A stretch of 64,000 nucleotides of DNA from Alteromonadaceae bacterium M269 (GTDB lineage: Bacteria; Pseudomonadota; Gammaproteobacteria; Enterobacterales; Alteromonadaceae), in contig SMNZ01000007.1 of the NCBI GenBank assembly GCA_004353515.1, positions 62,001 through 126,000 of the forward strand, written 5' to 3'. The notes below the pieces were generated by a model. The model had not been told where the DNA came from, did not search any database, and was given only the letters and a program-made list of their open reading frames with translations. A program made the translations under genes and the position numbers. The stretch's first letter is position 1, and every line of letters starts with the position of its first letter. Of the stretch, positions 58,697 through 64,000 are shown piece by piece.

Positions 58697-59647
58697 TTAG
58701 CCGCGATTGTGAGGAAGCATAAAATCTTGTTCTGGCCCAACTGGAACAATACCTGTCGGGTTAATTGTCAAATGACTCGCATAGTAATGAGTTTTGATGT
58801 GATCAAAATTCACCGTATCTGCAACGCCAGACACCTGATACAACTCTCGCACATATCCACTGATTGCCGAATAATCTGAAAGCATGCGTTTATTAGTTTT
58901 AAAGTGGCCGAAATATACCGCATCAAAACGAATCAAGGTTGTAAACAAACGCCAATCAGCTTCCGTCAACGTCTCTCCAACTAAATAACGTTGCTTAGAT
59001 AGTCGAGCTTCCAACCAATCTAATGAATCAAATAATGTCTCAAATGCTTCTTCATAAGCTTCTTGAGTTGTTGCAAATCCCGCACGATACACACCGTTGT
59101 TGATAGTGCTATAAACTCGCTCATTAACCTCATCAATACTCGCTCGAAGCGTTTCTGAATAATAGTCATGAGTATTTCCAGTCAAGTCATTGAATGCGGT
59201 ATTAAACATACGAATGATCTCGGCCGACTCATTGCTGACAATAGTCTCAGTCTGCTTATCCCATAACACAGGCACAGTCACTCTGCCTTCATAAGTTTTG
59301 TCTGCTTTAAGATAGAGTTGATACATATAGTCAAAACCATAGAGCGGATCTTTAACCTCCCAACCGTTCTCCAACATGATGGGCTCAACCACAGTGACAT
59401 CAATATAATCTTCAAGCTGCATCAAGGTTCTGAATATCAATGTTCTATGCGCCCATGGACAAGCTAAAGATACATAAAGGTGATAGCGCCCTTTCTCAGC
59501 TTTAAAACCGCTATCTCCCGTTGGTCCTGCTGCACCATCAGCAGTTAACCAACTTCTAAAACGACTATCCTGACGTTGAAAAGCACCACCACTTTTCTTA
59601 GTGTCATACCACTTATCAACCCACTGACCTTGCTGTAATAAACCCAT
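58697..59647 (-). CDS. yqjG: Glutathionyl-hydroquinone reductase
   Basis: A 316-residue omega-like glutathione transferase. The catalytic motif SLACPWAHRTLIF carries the active cysteine (about 62), and DSRFRSWL and EGRVTVPVLWDK are typical of the Xi class. It uses glutathione to reduce glutathionyl-hydroquinones, recycling reactive quinones. GAGAGGAA precedes the ATG. It is the second gene of a unit with the DoxX protein, in the same order as E. coli yqjF-yqjG. Confidence 0.93.
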   Translation of the reverse strand: MGLLQQGQWVDKWYDTKKSGGAFQRQDSRFRSWLTADGAAGPTGDSGFKAEKGRYHLYVSLACPWAHRTLIFRTLMQLEDYIDVTVVEPIMLENGWEVKDPLYGFDYMYQLYLKADKTYEGRVTVPVLWDKQTETIVSNESAEIIRMFNTAFNDLTGNTHDYYSETLRASIDEVNERVYSTINNGVYRAGFATTQEAYEEAFETLFDSLDWLEARLSKQRYLVGETLTEADWRLFTTLIRFDAVYFGHFKTNKRMLSDYSAISGYVRELYQVSGVADTVNFDHIKTHYYASHLTINPTGIVPVGPEQDFMLPHNRG

Positions 59648-59699
59648 TTCTCATTCCTCTCTATAAAGTAAATATGTTGTGCCAATTTGAGATAATTGA

Positions 59700-60146
59700 C
59701 TAATTTGATAATTTCAATTGAACAATATTATCGGCACTCAAACTCCCCGCGCCTCTCACCGCTAAACCTATGCTGATCACGAGTAAAGCTAGACCAAATT
59801 CATAACCGTTGTTCGACATAAATAAACCGTTACCTAGATGAACTGAGACAATGGCAACTAACATAGTAAAAGCAAGTATCAGTGCCGCTGGACGAACAAG
59901 AAGTCCCAGAATAAGGAATACCCCGCCTAAAAACTCTGCGCTCCCCGCTAGCGTTGCCATTAGCATTCCAGGTCCTAAACCTATGGAATCCATCCAACCA
60001 GCAGTTCCTTCAAGACCATACCCGCCAAACCATCCAAAAAGCTTTTGTGCGCCGTGTGCGGCAAAAATAACCCCAGCCCCAATACGCACAGCCAATGTGT
60101 CCAAGCCCGGTGTTGTACTCATCACTTTCGTTAATAATGTTTTCAT
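59700..60146 (-). CDS. yqjF: DoxX-family membrane protein (YqjF-like)
   Basis: About 148 residues with four transmembrane segments: LAVRIGAGVIFAAHGAQKLFGWFGG, MLMATLAGSAEFLGGVFLILGLLV, AALILAFTMLVAIV and FGLALLVISIGLAVRG. The HGAQKLFGWFGG motif is typical of DoxX. ATG 60146 is chosen, as GGAGAG stands before it and the longer frame has no site. It is the first gene of the yqjF-yqjG unit. In E. coli the yqjF promoter responds to dinitrotoluene via YhaJ; the LysR gene here is divergent. Confidence 0.88.
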   Translation of the reverse strand: MKTLLTKVMSTTPGLDTLAVRIGAGVIFAAHGAQKLFGWFGGYGLEGTAGWMDSIGLGPGMLMATLAGSAEFLGGVFLILGLLVRPAALILAFTMLVAIVSVHLGNGLFMSNNGYEFGLALLVISIGLAVRGAGSLSADNIVQLKLSN

Positions 60147-60258
60147 TTTACTCTCTCCAATTCTATTCAGTATCAGCCTTAACATTGGCTTTCGTTTGTT
60201 GACATTGGTTATTCTACTGAGCTTAAAATCTGGAATAAGGGGCAATTAACGATTAATA

Positions 60259-60277
60259 TGTTCTAAATATTAGAACA
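60259..60277. promoter_or_regulatory. LysR operator between yqjF and yhaJ-like genes
   Basis: TGTTCTAA-N3-TTAGAACA, perfect 8-base arms, in the 146-bp divergent intergenic region, 16 bases before the TTG start of the regulator. Confidence 0.65.
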
Positions 60278-60292
60278 ATCTGGAAGAGCACC

Positions 60293-61186
60293 TTGAGTAG
60301 AAACCCTATAACGATAGAAGTGCTTGAGACTTTGGATGCTATAGAAAGACGAGGCAGCTTTGCAAAAGCCGCAGAGGAGTTAAATAAAGCTACCTCAGCA
60401 GTTTCTTATGCTGTCCAAAAATTAGAAGAGCAACTGGATATTTCCTTGTTCCAAAGGCAGGGACGACGCTCAGTATTAACACCCGCTGGGCGACTAGTGC
60501 TTGCTGAAGGCAGAGAAATACTACAAACAACAACACGTTTGGCCAATAAAGCCAAAGAAGTCGCCACCGGCTGGGAACCAAGGCTTAGCATTGCGGTTGA
60601 ATCCCTGCAACCACTTGATGCTTTTTTCAATGTCATGAACGAGTTCTTAGACGAGCATCCTACGATTGAAATTGATGTTAGTGAGTGCGTCCTCAATGGA
60701 GGATGGGATGCACTTGAGCAAGGCAATGTGGATCTTATTGTTGGCTCACCGGGCCCTGTACCTTTGCAAAAAGGTTACAGAGCCGTTCCTATAGGCTCTC
60801 CGGATCTTGTTCCCGTTATGTCAAAGATGCACAAAAAAATCCGGGATGCGGTCAGCAAAGAAAAGATTTATGCAGCACTGCCAGAACTCAGACGCATTAT
60901 TACGCACGACACCTCATCAGTTGCTGTCGCTCGAAGCGAAGGATTAAGTAGCGACGGTCGCCATTTTTATGTTCAGAATATCGATCAGAAAATAGAGGCT
61001 ATTCGCGCTGGTATAGGAATTGGGCATCTACCGAGGCACCGTATTCTAGATGAATTAGAAAGCGGCTCTTTTATTGAACTGGATTTAGATCACGTCACAC
61101 ACGTTGAAAACTACGTTGCCTGGAAAATCAGTCATAAAGGTAAAGGGTTGCAGGCGTTAACACAGAAGCTAACGTCTCAGCTATAG
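60293..61186 (+). CDS. yhaJ: LysR-family transcriptional regulator, YhaJ-like
   Basis: A 297-residue LysR regulator: helix-turn-helix VLETLDAIERRGSFAKAAEELNKATSAVSYAVQKLEEQL, followed by a substrate-binding domain. It resembles E. coli YhaJ in the opening and in gene context, next to yqjF-yqjG; E. coli YhaJ activates yqjF in response to aromatic degradation products. The start is TTG with GGAAGAG upstream. The symbol rests on context and family more than on a specific residue. Confidence 0.83.
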   Translation: MSRNPITIEVLETLDAIERRGSFAKAAEELNKATSAVSYAVQKLEEQLDISLFQRQGRRSVLTPAGRLVLAEGREILQTTTRLANKAKEVATGWEPRLSIAVESLQPLDAFFNVMNEFLDEHPTIEIDVSECVLNGGWDALEQGNVDLIVGSPGPVPLQKGYRAVPIGSPDLVPVMSKMHKKIRDAVSKEKIYAALPELRRIITHDTSSVAVARSEGLSSDGRHFYVQNIDQKIEAIRAGIGIGHLPRHRILDELESGSFIELDLDHVTHVENYVAWKISHKGKGLQALTQKLTSQL

Positions 61187-61269
61187 CTAACCAATTGCTG
61201 GCAATACTCGTTGGTATTCCCAGTTTAATACTATAAATTAATTACAATCTTTATCTTTAAGGCCACTCC

Positions 61270-63084
61270 ATGCTCGATACTGCCGTTATTTACCTCGCTG
61301 CTGCGCTTATAGCAGTGCCTTTAGCCAAACGCTTAGGGTTAGGTTCTGTTTTAGGCTACTTAATTGCCGGGATCCTGATTGGCCCCTTTTTCCTAGAACT
61401 GGTAGAAGATCAAACTGAAGTCATGCACTTCGCAGAATTCGGTGTTGTCATGATGCTATTTCTTGTTGGCCTTGAGTTGCAACCTTCCCGACTATGGAAA
61501 CTGAGGCATTCTGTCGTTGGTCTTGGTGGACTGCAAGTCACGCTAACGACACTAGCCATTTTTGCCGTTTGCAAATTTGTCTTCACTCTACAGTGGCAAA
61601 CGGCTTTGGCTATAGGATTGATGCTCGCACTATCCTCTACAGCCATCGTTTTACAGACGTTAAACGAAAAGGGGTGGATAAAACAGCAAGCAGGTGAAAA
61701 CAGCTTCGCCGTGTTGCTGTTTCAAGACATCGCTGTTATTCCAATCCTAGCTTTAATACCATTACTTGCTTTTACAACACCTGATGAAGCAGCGACGGCA
61801 AATGAACATAGCAACTTGATCTCGCACCTGCCTACCTATTATCAGGTCGCAATATCTTGTGGCGTTATCATAGCGATTATCCTGGCAGGAAAATATCTGG
61901 TATCCCCAGTCTTTCGTTATATCGTCGAAACACGACTCAAAGAACTGTTCACTGTGTTCTCGCTGTTTTTAGTCATTGTTATAGCCGTCATCATGCAAAA
62001 GATAGGGTTATCACCCGCGTTAGGGACTTTTTTGGCAGGTGTCGTACTGGCAGAGAGCGAGTTTAGGCATGAGTTTGAAGCGGATATCGATCCTTTCAAA
62101 GGCCTCCTTTTAGGCTTATTTTTCATTACTGTTGGTGCATCAATAGACTTCGGATTACTCACCTCAGAATATTCGCTAGTTCTTTCCTTAGTGGCTTCGC
62201 TCATTCTTATTAAAGCCACAGTACTTTATCTACTAGCGACTGTATTTAAGCTTGAAGGGAAACAGAAGATCCTATTTTCTCTGGCACTAGCGCAAGGTGG
62301 AGAATTTGCTTTTGTGCTTTTATCACTGACAGGCTCGTTACATATCCTTTCGCCAGAGCAAGCCAAAGTCGCAACTCTGGTCGTCGCTGTTTCAATGCTT
62401 TTAGCACCTCTACTCTTGATGTTTTACGAACACGTTATTGATAAAGAGGAAGAGGCTGCGGAAAAAGAATTTGATAAAGCTGAAGACATCGAAGCGGCCA
62501 GAAATGTCATCGTTATAGGTTACGGTAGATTTGGGCAGATAATAGGTCGATTGCTCACAGCGCAAGGATATCATTTATCGATTCTTGACCACGATTCCAG
62601 TCAAATAAATCTCTTAAAACGTTTTGGACATAAAGTTTTTTATGGTGATGGGTCACGGCAAGACTTGCTTGAAGCTGCCGGTGCACGGGAAGCCGAACTG
62701 CTTGTTATTGCGATTGACGATTCAGACAAAATTTTAGATATCGTCAAACTTGCACAGAAACATTTCCCTAATTTAAAGATTATCTGTCGAGCAACCGAAA
62801 GACGACATGCTTATGAGCTGGTTAAACTAGGGGTTGAAACCTTCAGACGCGAGACCTTCCATTCCGCACTCAAACTAGGTGTAGATGCGTTGATGTTACT
62901 CGGCAAGTCCAAGGAAGAAGCAGAATGTGCTGGCAAGATATTTATGGACCACGATATAGAAACTCTGATGTTACTCGCTGATCTCTGGGGTGACGGCGAC
63001 GACGAAAACTATGGCATAGTGGTTAAACAACGCGTTGCCGATTTACATAATGTTCTGCAACAAGATAAAAAAATTGAGTGTTAG
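61270..63084 (+). CDS. CPA2-family K+/H+ antiporter, KefB/KefC-like
   Basis: A 604-residue antiporter: about 12 transmembrane segments (residues 1-385) with LGSVLGYLIAGILIGPF and a LFQDIAVIPIL ion-pathway motif, then a TrkA-N nucleotide-binding domain (about 410-530; VIVIGYGRFGQIIGRLL). The charged linker is acidic. Kef systems acidify the cytoplasm when glutathione conjugates appear, protecting from electrophiles. Its position beside yqjG (glutathione-based quinone reduction) makes this role attractive. It could equally be a general YbaL-like antiporter. Confidence 0.87.
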   Translation: MLDTAVIYLAAALIAVPLAKRLGLGSVLGYLIAGILIGPFFLELVEDQTEVMHFAEFGVVMMLFLVGLELQPSRLWKLRHSVVGLGGLQVTLTTLAIFAVCKFVFTLQWQTALAIGLMLALSSTAIVLQTLNEKGWIKQQAGENSFAVLLFQDIAVIPILALIPLLAFTTPDEAATANEHSNLISHLPTYYQVAISCGVIIAIILAGKYLVSPVFRYIVETRLKELFTVFSLFLVIVIAVIMQKIGLSPALGTFLAGVVLAESEFRHEFEADIDPFKGLLLGLFFITVGASIDFGLLTSEYSLVLSLVASLILIKATVLYLLATVFKLEGKQKILFSLALAQGGEFAFVLLSLTGSLHILSPEQAKVATLVVAVSMLLAPLLLMFYEHVIDKEEEAAEKEFDKAEDIEAARNVIVIGYGRFGQIIGRLLTAQGYHLSILDHDSSQINLLKRFGHKVFYGDGSRQDLLEAAGAREAELLVIAIDDSDKILDIVKLAQKHFPNLKIICRATERRHAYELVKLGVETFRRETFHSALKLGVDALMLLGKSKEEAECAGKIFMDHDIETLMLLADLWGDGDDENYGIVVKQRVADLHNVLQQDKKIEC

Positions 63085-63132
63085 TACTAGGAAAAATATT
63101 TGTTGTTAGTAGGGAAACCCCTACATAGAGTG

Positions 63133-63169
63133 AAGCCTGCGTTCTTATTCATAACAAGAACACAGGCTT
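63133..63169. terminator. Bidirectional terminator between antiporter and RND genes
   Basis: AAGCCTGCGTTCTT / AAGAACACAGGCTT, 14 pairs with one mismatch, 9-base loop, between convergent genes. A smaller GTAGGG/CCCTAC hairpin precedes it at about 63109-63124. Confidence 0.7.
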
Positions 63170-63190
63170 AATCCGAACTCGAGTTAGCTA

Positions 63191-64000
63191 TTACTCTTTC
63201 ACAGCCATAGGGACTCGGCCTTCTGCATCTAATCGTTGTCCTTTAACCAACATAGATAACTTACGACACAGAACATAAAACACCGGAGTAAATATTAAGC
63301 CAAAGAAAGTCACACCCAGCATGCCACTGAATACGGTAACCCCTAGAGCTTGTCTCATTTCAGCACCAGCACCTGTCGCTATCGCCAAAGGAATAACACC
63401 TAGAATAAAGGCGAAAGACGTCATCAAAATAGGGCGTAAACGTAATCTAGATGCTTCAATCGCTGCATCGTAAAGCGGTCTCCCCTGCTCTTCTAACTGG
63501 CGTGCAAACTCCACAATAAGTATCGCGTTTTTACTCGCTAAGCCGACCAAAACAATCAGACCAACTTGAGTCAGAATATTGTTATCCATGCCCATAAACC
63601 AAACACCACCGATGGCGCTCAATAAGCACATAGGTACGATAAGAATAACAGACAAAGGCGTCGTCCAACTTTCGTACAAAGCCACTAGCAATAAGAATAC
63701 AAAAACAACAGCTAAAATGAAGGCGACTGTCGCTGTGTTACCCGCAATCTGCTCTTGATACGCCAGCTCAGTCCACTCATAACTAATCCCCTGCGGCAAG
63801 ATATCCGCAGCCAAACGTTCCATGGTGGCTATCGCCTCACCTGAACTGTATCCAGGAGCAGCATTACCAATCAAATCTGCTGCTGGGTACAGGTTATATC
63901 TCGGTACACGAGACGGCCCTGCCTGATATTCAAAGGTCGCTACTGAACTCAACGGCACCATATCGCCCGAAGAATTACGAACACGTATACGCCCAATATC
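63191..64000 (-). CDS. RND-family multidrug efflux permease, C-terminal part (truncated by window)
   Basis: The C-terminal 269 residues of an AcrB/MexF-type inner-membrane pump; the frame remains open to the end of the window (IGRIRVRNSSGDMVPLSSV), so the 5' part lies beyond base 64000. It shows the periplasmic loop YEWTELAYQEQ, transmembrane helices with FLLLVALYESWTTPLSV, the family block GLASKNAILIVEFARQL and RLRPILMTSFAFILGVIPLA. It takes drugs from periplasm or membrane and exports them with a fusion protein and TolC, using proton force. Confidence 0.93.
   Translation of the reverse strand, partial: DIGRIRVRNSSGDMVPLSSVATFEYQAGPSRVPRYNLYPAADLIGNAAPGYSSGEAIATMERLAADILPQGISYEWTELAYQEQIAGNTATVAFILAVVFVFLLLVALYESWTTPLSVILIVPMCLLSAIGGVWFMGMDNNILTQVGLIVLVGLASKNAILIVEFARQLEEQGRPLYDAAIEASRLRLRPILMTSFAFILGVIPLAIATGAGAEMRQALGVTVFSGMLGVTFFGLIFTPVFYVLCRKLSMLVKGQRLDAEGRVPMAVKE

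Overview
The window reads as chromosomal DNA of a marine-type, aerobic, Gram-negative gammaproteobacterium. The signs are an OxyR with the redox cysteine pair, a TonB-dependent receptor, a GlyGly-CTERM surface protein, DUF3718 and DUF1456 (YehS) proteins, yqjF/yqjG with a YhaJ-like regulator, a KefB/C-type antiporter, a LytS/LytTR pair, and moderately AT-rich DNA. Genus cannot be fixed from sequence reading alone. There is no rRNA operon, CRISPR array, intact transposase or prophage.

Layout. 1-4.6 kb: a SpoIIAA-like protein, an ECF sigma/anti-sigma/periplasmic coiled-coil operon, OxyR and a small orphan. 4.7-9.6 kb: a MbnH di-haem enzyme and its MbnP partner, divergent from a large choice-of-anchor-B surface protein; this is probably a periplasmic copper/oxidation module. 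9.7-15 kb: tRNA-Ile2(CAU), a lipoprotein gene and a decayed 3' copy of the same tRNA (an old integration scar), then a large orphan protein with a nitrilase-type Glu-Lys-Cys triad. 15-21 kb: SYLF protein, helicase-nuclease, HD/nucleotidyltransferase pair, RNase Z and a DUF99 protein. 21-26 kb: detoxification genes (haloalkane dehalogenase, azoreductase, ABM monooxygenase, SnoaL-like protein) with two LysR regulators and visible operators. 26.5-30.2 kb: an HD-GYP protein, then four degenerate tRNA-like sequences around three orphan genes and a lone XRE protein. 30.5-41.3 kb: cold-shock protein, GDPD lipoprotein, hybrid phosphorelay kinase, a lipoprotein hydrolase, a MITE-like element, a LytS/LytTR pair and a secreted endonuclease I.

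41.5-50.1 kb is probably one nutrient-scavenging locus: DUF5690 transporter-like protein, PhoD phosphatase, TPR-sulfotransferase, TonB-dependent receptor and DeoR regulator. 50.3-57.9 kb: AhpD-like protein and TetR regulator sharing an operator motif, YehS, peptide deformylase, a hydrolase controlled by a textbook MerR-type promoter, an acetyltransferase, ParD-like/methionine aminopeptidase, an atypical kinase-like protein and a PH-domain protein. 58.2-64 kb: DUF3718 protein, then yqjG-yqjF divergent from a YhaJ-like LysR and a KefB/C-like antiporter (electrophile/quinone defence), ending inside an RND efflux pump gene.

The most unusual items are the nitrilase-fold orphan beside a tRNA scar (12.2-14.4 kb), the degenerate tRNA-like array (27.8-29.9 kb), the kinase-like protein (56.1-57.3 kb), the MbnH/MbnP/surface-protein cluster and a dispersed inverted-repeat family (179-232, 37707-37975, 50153-50177).
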